From: Parapristionchus giblindavisi
Taxonomy: Eukaryota > Nematoda > Chromadorea > Rhabditida > Diplogasteridae
NCBI GenBank assembly: GCA_943737045.1
Contig: CALSFV010000018.1
Location: 1 to 64,000 of the forward strand
Reading direction: 5' to 3'
DNA: 64,000 nt
The position numbers and the translations under genes were made by a program. The notes under the pieces are model-generated. The model searched no databases and was not told the DNA's origin. It saw only the letters and a program-made list of their open reading frames with translations. Positions 37,101-47,388 of this stretch are shown here, one piece after another. Position 1 is the first letter of the stretch. Every line of letters begins with the position of its first letter.

Positions 37101-37909
37101 TTAACTTTTCTATTTTAGGTACCGTATCATATCTGCATCTATGGGGAGTACATCTGGATACAATTGCTCTCATCACAACACTTATCTCGATTGGATTCTC
37201 TGTAGACTACTCGGCCCATGTCTGCTACCATTACTTTGCTGTTAAGGACGAAGATCTCGATGAAGATCAGACAATAAGGGTAAGGTCTAATGACTCAATC
37301 GAGAAGAATATTTGAGAAGAAATAACGTTTCGTTTTGTTTTGATTCCGTCCTAATGAATCTATGAGGAATGAACAATATCGACGTTACAGTTTTCTGGGG
37401 ACTACAATGAACGTCGTAGTAAAACTCGTGTGTTCCATACGTTGAAGGGAGTAGCATGGCCCGTACTGCAGGCTGCCTTGAGTACACTCATAGGTAATTA
37501 AATATATTACATTTTACTTTCATTAATTTTACTCAGGAATAGTGCCACTCATTTTCGTGAGAGCTTACGCAGTTGCCGTGTTCTGGAAGACTATCATATT
37601 AGTCGGTATGTTCTTATTGTTTTTTTATTGTTTTGTTCCTCTTTTCACCAATTATATCTTTTTTTCTCCGTTAGGTTGATGATCCTTTCTTAGATATCCT
37701 CGGAATGACACATGCCCTTCTGCTTCTCCCCGTTTTATTCATAATTATCGAAGATTTCAAGGGATACTTCGGGACAAGACAAATGTACGAGTGTTTTCCG
37801 AAATTGTCCAATTAATGTATTAAGTGTGTTGATAATTATTTCATGCAGAATGACCGGGACTGAAGTCGGATTCAAAAACATCGCCAAACATTTCTCTCAG
37901 CACGAATGA
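25140..37909 (+). CDS. Patched-related (PTR) sterol-sensing-domain membrane protein
   Basis: PTR proteins are RND-type membrane proteins with about 12 membrane segments and two large ectodomains, used in nematodes in cuticle, moulting and lipid or sterol handling. About 25 exons join in phase from ATG (25140, directly after cattcag) to TGA (37907-37909). Order: N-terminus RYGRFVATNPWPF leading into the first membrane helix; ectodomain 1 with DDTWDLYSPLNGYTRVE and YDRLCGVYCK; sterol-sensing part SIPNFAMTAILLSLFMVL, then VPFLVLCIGVDDAFLLLAGW; GESVAIAGASVTVTS (33.5 kb); ATGLFSNLRAVQIFCAHSAL; ectodomain 2; C-terminal helices with SIGFSVDYSAHVCYHYF, the usual second GxxxD block; the end is LGMTHALLLLPVLFIII. 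Both GxxxD-type motifs of the RND relay are present. The intron after GWRQST (about 28.3-33.5 kb) holds P4 and P6. Which C. elegans ptr is the orthologue cannot be told here. Confidence 0.9.
25643..25708 (+). ncRNA. tRNA-like module in a ptr intron
   Basis: The A-box-like motif is TAGCGCAGTGG and the B-box-like motif GGTTCGATACC. The anticodon-loop position reads CTAGTAA. The layout is close to a tRNA with a short variable loop, but the acceptor stem does not close. It lies in the intron between ptr exons ending near 25518 and starting near 26006. It could be a tRNA pseudogene or the head of a tRNA-derived SINE. Confidence 0.45.
28470..28649. repeat. degenerate repeat block flanking P4, shared with 30.1-30.56 kb
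   Basis: The stretch 'aaatttacctacagtgtatcgcaagctacagtaatcc...gatatcgacct' matches 30246-30295 closely. It is part of a degenerate array of 'ctacagtatccgtggatatcgacc'-like words that continues on the other side of the P4 insertion. Confidence 0.55.
28862..28931 (+). ncRNA. tRNA-like module in P4 left arm
   Basis: A-box-like TAGTGTAGTGG and B-box-like GGTTCGACCCC within a 70-base unit beginning ggctcgtg. The distance between the boxes fits a tRNA, but a full cloverleaf does not close. The mirror copy on the minus strand is at 29398-29467. Confidence 0.5.
29398..29467 (-). ncRNA. tRNA-like module in P4 right arm
   Basis: Inverted copy of 28862-28931 with both box motifs intact. The two copies face each other across the loop. 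Confidence 0.45.
29716..30712. repeat. inverted repeat of about 105 bp around a degenerate minisatellite
   Basis: The arms at 29716-29822 and 30608-30712 are inverted copies (shared 'tatccaaattactttatcc', 'acagattcgtcat'). Between them lies about 790 bp of degenerate words of the type 'cctaccgctcccg', 'ctacagtatccgtggatatcgacc', strongest at 30010-30430. The block sits between P4 and P6 in the ptr intron. Open frames here (29787-30017, 30240-30428) arise from the repeat. Confidence 0.6.
30713..33178. mobile_element. P6: 2.5-kb palindrome in the large ptr intron
   Basis: The arms of about 880 bp (30713 to about 31595, and about 32295-33178) are nearly perfect inverted copies; the ends read 'ttaaaatcttg' and 'caagattttaa'. 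The loop of about 700 bp is not repeated. Each arm contains exon-like blocks with good splice signals: in the left arm after 'ctttacag' near 31071 (RFPSNFSIIPLIIDLTSSV...), after 'tctccag' near 31340 (ETAQTTVDSSRFFL...), and after 'attgcag' near 31486 (VFSDLQTVIGAVVVDLLAWI). None is recognised and the phases do not give one clear chain. Confidence 0.82.
33255..33475 (+). repeat. cluster of TGCCGAAAT / ATTTCGGCA words
   Basis: In about 220 bp the word ATTTCGG(C/T/A)(A/T) or its inverse recurs about nine times (for example 33259, 33289, 33344, 33375, 33416, 33428, 33440, 33449, 33455). It ends just before the ptr exon at about 33530, so the intron's 3' end is made of this repeat. Confidence 0.55.
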
Positions 37910-38019
37910 TAATTCTTTCAAGTTTTTTTATTGATACGATAAAGGAATACATAATATAGTTATAAGGGAATGCAATAAAAATGATAATATCGTAAATAAT
38001 CAAAACTATCGGATATTTA
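37910..38019. terminator. overlapping polyadenylation regions of convergent ptr and glycosyltransferase genes
   Basis: Only 110 bp separate the two stop codons. The + strand AATAAA is at 37974-37979, close to the minus gene's stop, and the minus strand AATAAA (TTTATT on +) is at 37927-37932, close to the ptr stop. If both are used, each mRNA's 3'UTR covers the other's signal. Confidence 0.6.
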
Positions 38020-41000
38020 TCACTGTTTCTTCTTATTTTCGCTAGTTTTCTTCTGACTGAAGAAGCGTCCACAAATCTTACGAAAAACGAACCTTATGCA
38101 CAACACTTTAAGAATGATTACTGTAAGAATAATGACTGATAGGAACAATATGACATCAATTGAATGATACACGAAGATATTCATATCGGCACCTTCGGGA
38201 ATCATATGATCCAGGTTCCTAAATCAGGATATTGTCCTTTTTGCGTTTTAACTAAAATATTTGGGGCACATACTTGTGTTGTGCGAGGAATTCAGTATAT
38301 TTGACTAGAAGAGTCTCAGCTGATACAGGCTTTGTTGCGACCATTGCACGAAGTTTTTGAGCGGATGCTTTAAGACTGAAAGTATAGAGGCGACTCAAAG
38401 ATTTTCAGTTAAGAGTGAAAAAATGGTAATATAATAAATATCCAACCTATTGTCCTCAACAAGTTTCCTCACAGCTGCTTCGACATTTGCCCTATTCACT
38501 TTAGTCTTGTGAAGATTGACACCCATGCCTAACTTCTCGACGAGATGGGCGTTTCTACGAATAATACATTCACAGAATTGAAATCAGTGGGTCAGAATCA
38601 ATAAGAAATAGTTTTATGAAATATAAAAAAATATATTAAAATTATAAAAACATTAAATACTTCGGTTGATCCCCAAAAAGACCCGTAGCAACGATAGGTA
38701 CTCCAGCATGAATGACATCCTCAATAAATTACATTCCCTCTGTACTTGGAAACGTTCCAACTGTTAATCTTACCAGAAACAAAGTATAGAAGTACTGCGT
38801 GTTCATAAAATGTAAAAAGAATATAATGTACCTGAATACTGTTGTAGCCTCCATGAGAGATGAGTCCGAGAGTCTTCGGATGTTCTATAAAGATTTTCAT
38901 TGATGAAAATGATTGATATCTTGTTGAAAATGTCACTGTTTTGAAACACCGACCAAAATGTTTTTTTTTTTGAGAAAACTAACGCAAAAGATCAGATTGT
39001 GGAAGCCATTTTGAAGCGAAAACGTTCTTGGGAAGTTGATCAGCGATTTCATCAGGCTTCTCGTATCTATAATGGAGAATCTTCAGTACATATACTATTT
39101 GGTAGGTATCTTGTGGAAAATTGTAAATACATTTGGCGGTTTTGCTCGCTTTAATACATGGTAGGAACTAACCTCAAGAAGAACTGAACGTCGGGAAACT
39201 GTTTGAACGTATGGAAATATGCATCTTTCCAACTGAAGAATTGCAGTCTTATTAGGGTTATGCGAGATATTTCAAGTGCAAAAAAATCGCCTTATGAGAC
39301 GGAAAAATATCTATCCAATTTCTCCCCATGATCATTATTCCTGCTCATTATATTTGATAGAAATAAATAAATTTAAGAAAAATGAATTGCAAAACGAATA
39401 CACAGAACTATATTCGATCCACAATGGAATACTCTACCTGAAACGTTTCCCTCTCTCACTTTCTCTCTTTTCCTTTGAAAATGTGGTGGAGATTTGTTTG
39501 GGACATTCATTTATAGAAATATCGCTTTTATCTGATCAAACTTACTGATCAGGCATGAGATACATAGGTGCAACTGATCCGAATGACATTACGATCACTC
39601 CTTTCGCTTTGGCAATACGACTCGCATACTCCTTAATCGATATTTTCATTTTCGAAAGTACATGGTCAAACGTTATTTCTTATTAACATGTTATAAGAGT
39701 TGGACCTCTTTGAGTGGTTTAACATCCTTTGACTTGATTCCAATTCCACCGATATTGATAACCTTATGTAATGTTGGACGAGCGAAATCGTAGAGCTCAT
39801 CCGAATTCACCATCACCAATGGAGCCTGAGTGATCAAAGATCAAAGATAAAAAATCAATAAATCCTTCATTTATCGTGGATTCTAGTGGTGAATAGGGAT
39901 CGAAGATCATAAATATGATACAAAGTTTATACCTTTCGGGCTAGATCAGTTACATCGGGGAAGTCATGACCGAATACTTCACGGAAGAAATTAGTCTCTG
40001 TGTCAGGCACCATTCTATCAAAATAATTAATATGAATTTCTCTAAATGCAAAAAAAATGTTCTTAAAATAGGTATTCTAACCGTTTCCAGAGAACTTTGA
40101 AAAGTCCATGTCCGATGAAAGATTTGATTCGTTCTATGAAAGAAAGACGATCACCCGCATCCATCATCATTGCTATAACAATAATTAAATGAGATAAGAA
40201 AGCATAGATCATATTTATAATACTGTCTTACAAAACGAATTTATAATAGTGTAGGATAAGACTCACGTGCACAATATGAAGGAGGAAGAGGGACTCCTAT
40301 AAGAGCAGCAATATTGTCCACAAGAGCACCACTGCTCAGCCAGATCCACGTTGGAATTTCTGAAAGACGTAAGAATTACTAATGATGATTTATGAATTAC
40401 TTAATGGAATGTACAATCAGGGCCGAAAATGAGTATGTTTATAAATACAAATAATCATTTAAAGATGCTTTTCAAGCATACTTTTTCCAAATTCATTAAA
40501 TTCTTACTTGTCTTATGAATGATTCCAATCGGGCAAAAGTTGTAAATGTGGGTGAATGCGATATCGAAATTACTGTTCTCGATGTCAGATAAGAAGGAAT
40601 TATTGCGAATCAATACTGAAATAATCAACAATTATTGTGAGTTTGAGGAGCTAAATGAATAGACTCTTAGTCCCCTGATATCTATACTCATTCAATATGC
40701 ACTCGTTTAAATCAAATGTTAACATTTTGTATTTCCATTGAATCAATTTCACAACCCCTATCCATCTCCCATTGCACGCACCATTGTCATGATTGTAGGA
40801 AATAATTAACTAAAAAAGTATAACTGACAGGCACAAGATTGGGAGAGGGACGCGAACATCTTCATGCCTTCACGAGCCTCTTTGTCCCATAGTTTTAAGT
40901 CCTTAAATAATAGAGATATTTAGATAATGATGATCAATGTATTGTAAATGTAAATATAATTGTTGTCACATATGAAGAAATAACGTGGAACCGATTTTTT

Positions 41001-44000
41001 AGTAAGAACAGTCAGCTTTTTCATAAAATATGCACAAACCTTAAATGCAACTTTGGATTGTTTTTCCAAAAGTTCAGTTCCATTTAATCCAGTTGATGCA
41101 TTTACATTGACAACTGAACATCGAATGTTAAAAAAATATTATCTTGTTCTTAATTGTAGGAATTAATATTCCAAATTAAAAGAGTGAAATTAACATTTTT
41201 GAGCGGAAAACAGTTGCTTTCTTATAAAACCATAGTGGACACTAGCCTCTTATTTTGTCATCAATAGCAATAGGTGGATGAGCGTGTTCTAACATGTGAA
41301 TAATGTATATGGTGACATCATGACCGGCATTGGCCAGTTCTTCGCCCACTCTTTTATTGAAGAGAACCTGTAAAAAACTATCTTTGCAAAAAATTTATCG
41401 GTATTATTAATCTTTTTGTCGTATTTTTTTTCTTAATGAAGGAACGATCTAACGAGTAGCTAGCTAATGAATAACTTATTCTTATTATACCTGACTGTTG
41501 GCTACATATGGAGCGAAGATAGCAATCTTATATCGTGGCTTAACCTCATCAGGCGCCACTTCTTTTTCAACAGTAGGTGGCGGTCTGAAAATTGGAATAA
41601 TTCAAAAATCACATAATCTTGGCAGGTTTTGACATGTATTGAAATTTTATTTTATTTTTAAATACCTTTAAAGAAAGACACCCTTGCGTTAACATATTTG
41701 ACTCCCGCCACGATAAGCATGTCGAATATTGTTTATATTATTATATATGGTAATTGGCGTAAGAGACAATGAGAAAATCAGATAACCAAGCGAAAAAACT
41801 CGAGGGTCTCCATCTTTAATTCTCTTCCTATTATATCACTCTATCTTCAACTTCTCTTTGAGTATTTTACCCCGATATGCATAGGCAAAGGAAATTCCGG
41901 AACCGAGAGAATTTTGCAACCAGTCGTTTTACGATTAAGAGACCGGCTCGGTAAGACTCGAGCATGGTCCGGACATTCGCGAGGACTTTCGATCTGGGCC
42001 TCAATACTTTCATCATAGACACATACCGGGGGGAGACCGATGAAAGTTATAGTGAAAATGCCCTTGGGCTCAAACCCGGCTCACATATGTCGCATAAAAT
42101 AAAAAATTGAAAAATTCATAACTTTTCAAGCGTGATAGCTAGCACTTTTATTTCTTTTTATTGGTGAATAACATGTCATGCACTCTTATAAACACAGCTG
42201 AACAGCAATATCTTATCGTTTTGAATATGTTTTTTCGTGTCTGATTTTCAGATTTTTTTCCTTCTATCCTCGTTGAAGAGATACTGCAAGAAAATTCATA
42301 GTGCATATTGTAGCCCTGACGATTATGTACATGGTGGTCATATTCCCTTGGCCAGCCAGTTTGTCATAAGCCTCGAGAATTGCAACTGAATGTGAGATAT
42401 GTGTAAATTGCAAAAATCGAAAATTAAATTTCTTGAAATTCGCAAGAGCAAGAGTTAGCTTTATAATGTCATTTTACTCGTAGTGATGCGCGTACATAGG
42501 AAAAATATAGAAATAGACTTGGACTACATTTTTTAAAAAAATAGAAAAATAATAATTTTATTTTTATTTTTTCAACTCCCACATTCAGTCGACCGTCAAG
42601 GCAAGTTGATTCATAGGGCGGATGGTGGCTCTTGCATGTGTGTTTGCAGAAACGACTGCAACGTGAAGAATCGTCGTTTCGCAGATCTCGAATTTATTTT
42701 TTTAATTATCAAACTTGAATATTTATATGTTTCTTTCACATAAATCGGTTGGAAGGTGGCGTATGGCAACCAAAGCCGTACCATTTTGATCAGTGGGAGT
42801 GAACTGTACTTGAATACCATAATCATCAGGAATCGCGAACTGATCTTTTTTTCAGTCGACCCATTATTTTCAACCATGACCCCGGGTTCATGGTTGAGAA
42901 TGGCTGAGGTCGAAAAATTCATGATGATCCCAGACCAAATACTATTTGGCATTATATCAATAATGGGCCATCTTTTATTTTTATGGATACCATATCTCGA
43001 ATTACCGTAATAGTAATGCACGCACCTGAATTTTCCGAGAATCTCACCACATTATTGTAGGATACGGTAGCTAGATTACGGTAATTCGAGTAATGGTATC
43101 CATAAAAATAAAAGTTGGCCCACTATTGATATAATGCCAAATAGTATTTGGTCTGGGATCATCATGATTTTTTCGACCTCAGCCATTCTCAACCATGAAC
43201 CCGGGGTCATGGTTGAAAATAATGGGTCGACTGAAAAAAAGATCAGTTCGCGATTCCTGATGATTATGGTATTCAAGTACAGTTCACTCCCACTGATCAA
43301 AATGGTACGGCTTTGGTTGCCATACGCCACCTTCCAACCGATTTATGTGAAAGAAACATATAAATATTCAAGTTTGATAATTAAAAAAATAAATTCGAGA
43401 TCTGCGAAACGACGATTCTTCACGTTGCAGTCGTTTCTGCAAACACACATGCAAGAGCCACCATCCGCCCTATGAATCAACTTGCCTTGACGGTCGACTG
43501 AATGTGGGAGTTGAAAAAATAAAAATAAAATTATTATTTTTCTAATTTTTAAAAAAATGTAGTCCAAGTCTATTTCTATATTTTTCCTATGTACGCGCAT
43601 CACTACGAGTAAAATGACATTATAAAGCTAACTCTTGCTCTTGCGAATTTCAAGAAATTTAATTTTCGATTTTTGCAATTTACACATATCTCACATTCAG
43701 TTGCAATTCTCGAGGCTTATGACAAACTGGCTGGCCAAGGGAATATGACCACCATGTACATAATCGTCAGGGCTACAATATGCACTATGAATTTTCTTGC
43801 AGTATCTCTTCAACGAGGATAGAAGGAAAAAAATCTGAAAATCAGACACGAAAAAACATATTCAAAACGATATGATATTGCTGTTCAGCTGTGTTTATAA
43901 GAGTGCATGACATGTTATTCACCAATAAAAAGAAATAAAAGTCCTAGCTATCACGCTTGAAAAGTTATGAATTTTTCAATTTTTTATTTTATGCGACATA

Positions 44001-44771
44001 TGTGAGCCGGGTTTGAGCCCAAGGGCATTTTCACTATAACTTTCATCGGTCTCCCCCCGGTATGTGTCCATGATGAAAGTATTGAGGCCCAGATCGAAAG
44101 TCCTCGCGAATGTCCGGCAGGGGGTCAAAATGCTCGAGTCTTACCGAGCCGGTCTCTTAAGAAAAGTTTTAGTTTTGTAAGTGTTTCGACACTATATAGG
44201 CACGTCTCGAAGCGCTACGAAGTATCAGCGACGTGGCGTAGTGGTTGTGGCACAGTATTCTGGTCCAAGCCATTTTTCTTCCAAAGCAAGACAAAGGAGA
44301 GACCATTGTATTCGAGAGAGTTTGTATGTTGAGCGGTCGTTCTTGCTTTGAAAGTCATGAGAACGCTGTGGTGGGTTCCCTTCTTGATCGTTCGGATAAA
44401 CTCCGTATTCTTTTCCTTTCATACTTCACCATGTAGGGCCGGTAGTTCTTGTCAAATAAGTAATCCCTAAACCTTGATGGTCGTCTACAGCACAAGAGCG
44501 GGATAACGGCGTCCATAGTGTGAAAAAAATTACGAAAAAAAACATATTTTTAAAAATCGGGAATGGTTGGTTGTAAAACTTTTATCGATTCCGATAAAAG
44601 TTTGCTTATTGAGAAAAACACTCTCGTCCAGACGTCTTATTGCGATTTTTCACAAATCTCAACTCTCATTGTCAACATAAGCTACATGTTTCACAGTAGA
44701 GAAAGATCAAGTCACGTTTTGTCTCCAAAACAAATAACGATTGAGAGGAAGAATAGCAGTAGTTCACGCAT
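38020..44771 (-). CDS. UDP-glycosyltransferase (UGT family), copy 1
   Basis: UGTs are endoplasmic-reticulum membrane enzymes that move a sugar from UDP-sugar to small lipophilic compounds. The start is a separate signal-peptide exon (ATG 44771, after tttcag; MRELLLFFLSIVICFGD) ending in phase 2 at 44716, which joins exactly to the next exon at about 41585, as in the paralogue. Then come KIAIFAPYVANSQ, NKRVGEELANAGHDVTIY, NFCPIGIIH, IPTWIWLSSGAL, and the donor-binding signature WLPQSDLL...GLISHGGYNS...DVIHAGVPIVATGLFGDQP. The end is a membrane helix and a Lys-rich tail (TSENKKKQ). The position usually held by the catalytic His (..SH) reads SQ. Intron 1 (3.1 kb) contains the P1 palindrome. The exon ending at 41247 appears to use a GC donor. 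Confidence 0.9.
41935..44160. mobile_element. P1: 2.2-kb TTAA-flanked palindrome in glycosyltransferase intron 1
   Basis: The ends read TTAAGAGACCGGCTCGGTAA at the left and its inverse at the right, so both boundaries carry TTAA. The arms (41935 to about 43019 and about 43078-44160) are near-identical, with a loop of about 55 bp; a shared frame (42611-43021 minus, 43134-43475 plus) differs by one residue over 113. TTAA target sites are typical of piggyBac-type elements; no transposase is present. One further arm lies at 60097-61437. Confidence 0.88.
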
Positions 44772-47388
44772 CTGAAATGAACTATTTCAAAACATCAGCC
44801 AAACGCTTTAAAAACAAATAAAAATGCAAAAGACTCTGATACACCAAACAAGAGTGTCATAAATAGACTCAATTAAATTATTGTTTTAAAATTCACTACT
44901 TAAAACACTACTTGTATAAAAGAATAAACGATTGATTTATCTAGCAATCTGAGAATTCTCTATTTGAAGTTAAATTGACATGCATATCAGTTGTTTAGCG
45001 GTTAGAGTAAAAAGAAATAAAGTGCGAAATGAAGAGACACAGAGATGTGAGACACTCCCTTTATTGGTAGATATTGACCATAACGACATTGATCAATTGA
45101 AATATTGAGGGAAATATGATAGTAAGAAATGAATATAATGAATAGTATGTATATTTAATGATATAAATGAGGAGGAAAAGGAAACAATGAGAGTAAATGT
45201 ACAACGATAATCACTGATCAAAAGGAGAAACGTGGTAAACAACGAGTGTTCAAGAGAGGAATGGAAGGTAGAATAGAGAGGAACTAGAGTTAGATAGATA
45301 TCGACAGATACGTTGTGAGAGTTTGTTCGAAGAGAATAAGTGTACCTACAGAGATGTTGTAAGTGAGGTAGAAGTATTGAAGTAAATAAGTAAACACAGT
45401 AACAGAGTGAAGGTCGAACCATGAGGAATTAGAGAGTGATCATATAGGAAACGGCCTAGAACAACACAAATATCAATAATTATATGTATGATACAACAAA
45501 ATGCACATGAGTTATATACAACGACAAACCTAGATACTTCAATAATGGATGTTTTTACACATCTTAATACTCAATAATTGCATCTACGTAGTGATACTCA
45601 AGCAATTGCACAGTTGAAGGGAAGAGATTCCTGAAAAAATATTTTAAAAATGACCACATCTTCTAATTTACACGGATATCTGTCAATGTTATGAGAATTC
45701 GAACCAATGACAAATGGGAATCACTACCATTGATTCTGAAGAAGCATAAAAGAATGGTCTGGTAACCATTCATACCACCCATCCACCCTTACATCACCGT
45801 TTGTAATTGAGGGAGGGGTTGGATGTCACATATGGAAAAAAAACTGAAGAGCGAGTGTGTCAGATCTAATGGGTCAAAAGAACTTTTGAAAGACGGGATG
45901 TAGAATAGCCGGTCATCGTGAAATTTTTTTTAAACAGGAGAAATTATTATATGTATGCGACTGGCATCATCTGCAAAGACATTTGGAAAGACTATGTATG
46001 AGATACAGTACTGACCAGTCAAAGTTATACTATACATTTTCAAGAAGTTTTCCTGCCAGATTGAAATATGGTCCGGCTTCTGCATCACCCGTGCTTCCAA
46101 CATGGAAGGTTCTCTGGAAAATATAAAATATTTTAATTCAATGCGAAAGCATACTTTGCATAAGTACTTTACTTTAATATTGCATATGATATAAAATCCT
46201 TGGCGGCTGTTTCAAAAGCTTCTGAACGATCTCAATTTGAACGATAAACCCAGGTAAAGTTCTGGCAAGTCTAACAAGTCTGTAAGTGTCGCCAATTTTT
46301 CTCGCCGTTTAAAAAATAACCAAACTTTCGGCAACTTTGAAAATAAATATATAAATCCAAGTGTCAATAAATGTTGAGATTTGTGGAATAAAAAATCTCA
46401 AAATGAAATTAGATATCCATAGAAAGTTGTGCATTATTGAATGATTGAGAGAATAAGAAGATGATAAGAGTTTCCCAATAGAAAGTGAACTGTGCTCTTC
46501 ATTGTGTGTAGTCGCTCCAGTTCTATGATCCAGTCCCTATTTCTTATCTCCTCTTCTTCCTTTTTATCTATCTTGTTTTCGGTTTTGTAATGAAAATTTA
46601 GTTATAAGTAAAGAAGCAAAAACAACAACAATTCGTCTGTTCAAAAAATCAGGAATTTTTTCTAATATCATAACTGTTCACAAGTGTCAGATTCATTCTG
46701 GAACCCGTAATTTTTTTAAATGTTAAAAAATGTCATAATGTAGGTTGACGTTCCTGGATGTAATAGTTAAAAAAACGTGGATGTAATAGCTAACAAAAAT
46801 AAATAAGAAATGAAAGTAAAAAGAAATTTGCACTTTCAAGATATTATAAAAGAAAGATGATCGATAGTCTACTCCATTTACCAAGGTTCAATCGACCTCG
46901 GATGCTAACCCTTTCCTATTCGGAAATTGATAGATAGCAAAAGATATGAGAGACATCAGACAACTAAGGACTGAAAGATGATCATGATATGGGTAGACTG
47001 CTGTTATAAAAGAATGAAATTCAATTGTGTCAAATGCCTACATCATTGTTGAAATGTTGTGTGATAGTCATATATTTTGTCATTTGAATCCTGCTTTTCC
47101 CGTGTTTGTTTATGATCTATTTGATGATATTTCCAAACTGTTCTATTCACTCTACTTTCTATCATGATCTTTCATAACAATCGCTTATCTTTTGTGTAGA
47201 GCGTCTAACTTCGACTGTTTCACAATACATTAGCTCCGTCTCTTTCTCTGTTTCTCTTATCTCTCACGTAATCGCAGCAAATTCATGAGTAGAAAAGGCG
47301 AGTCTATTCCCATTTACTACGCTTTTGGCCACCATTGATTTTTGTTTAATTAATAATGTAATGCAATTAAATATGCGACATTATTCAG
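44772..47388. promoter_or_regulatory. divergent intergenic region between the two glycosyltransferase genes
   Basis: 2.6 kb between the two head-to-head ATGs, so both promoters probably lie here. Both ATGs sit directly after a splice acceptor (tttcag, ttattcag). I see no strong shared motif. A 109-codon minus frame (45093-45422) lacks splice or family support. A pair of phase-compatible terminal exon candidates is listed separately. Confidence 0.4.
45564..46113 (-). CDS. possible two terminal exons of an unrecognised gene or relic
   Basis: Exon a (46036-46113) has a ttttccag acceptor, then EPSMLEARVMQKPDHISIWQ and ENFLK, and ends at a gtatag donor in phase 2. Exon b (45564-45630) follows a ttcag acceptor, completes the split codon and reads NLFPSTVQLLEYHYVDAIIEY then TAA. 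The phases match, but no upstream exon was found to the right and the sequence is not recognised. It may be a relic or chance. Confidence 0.22.

Noticed and set aside
42611..43475. Matching 113-136 codon frames on both strands, each apparently a conserved protein
   Set aside because: They are the two arms of palindrome P1. Identity comes from arm identity; there are no splice or domain signals, and the diverged arm at 60.1 kb does not keep the frame.
44225..44300. A-box-like TGGCGTAGTGG suggesting another tRNA-like module
   Set aside because: No B box at proper spacing (the nearest candidate is about 140 bp away), so it is not supported.
45093..45422. 109-codon minus frame between the two glycosyltransferase genes
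   Set aside because: Composition is that of AT-rich, purine-biased non-coding DNA. No splice signals or similarity recognised.
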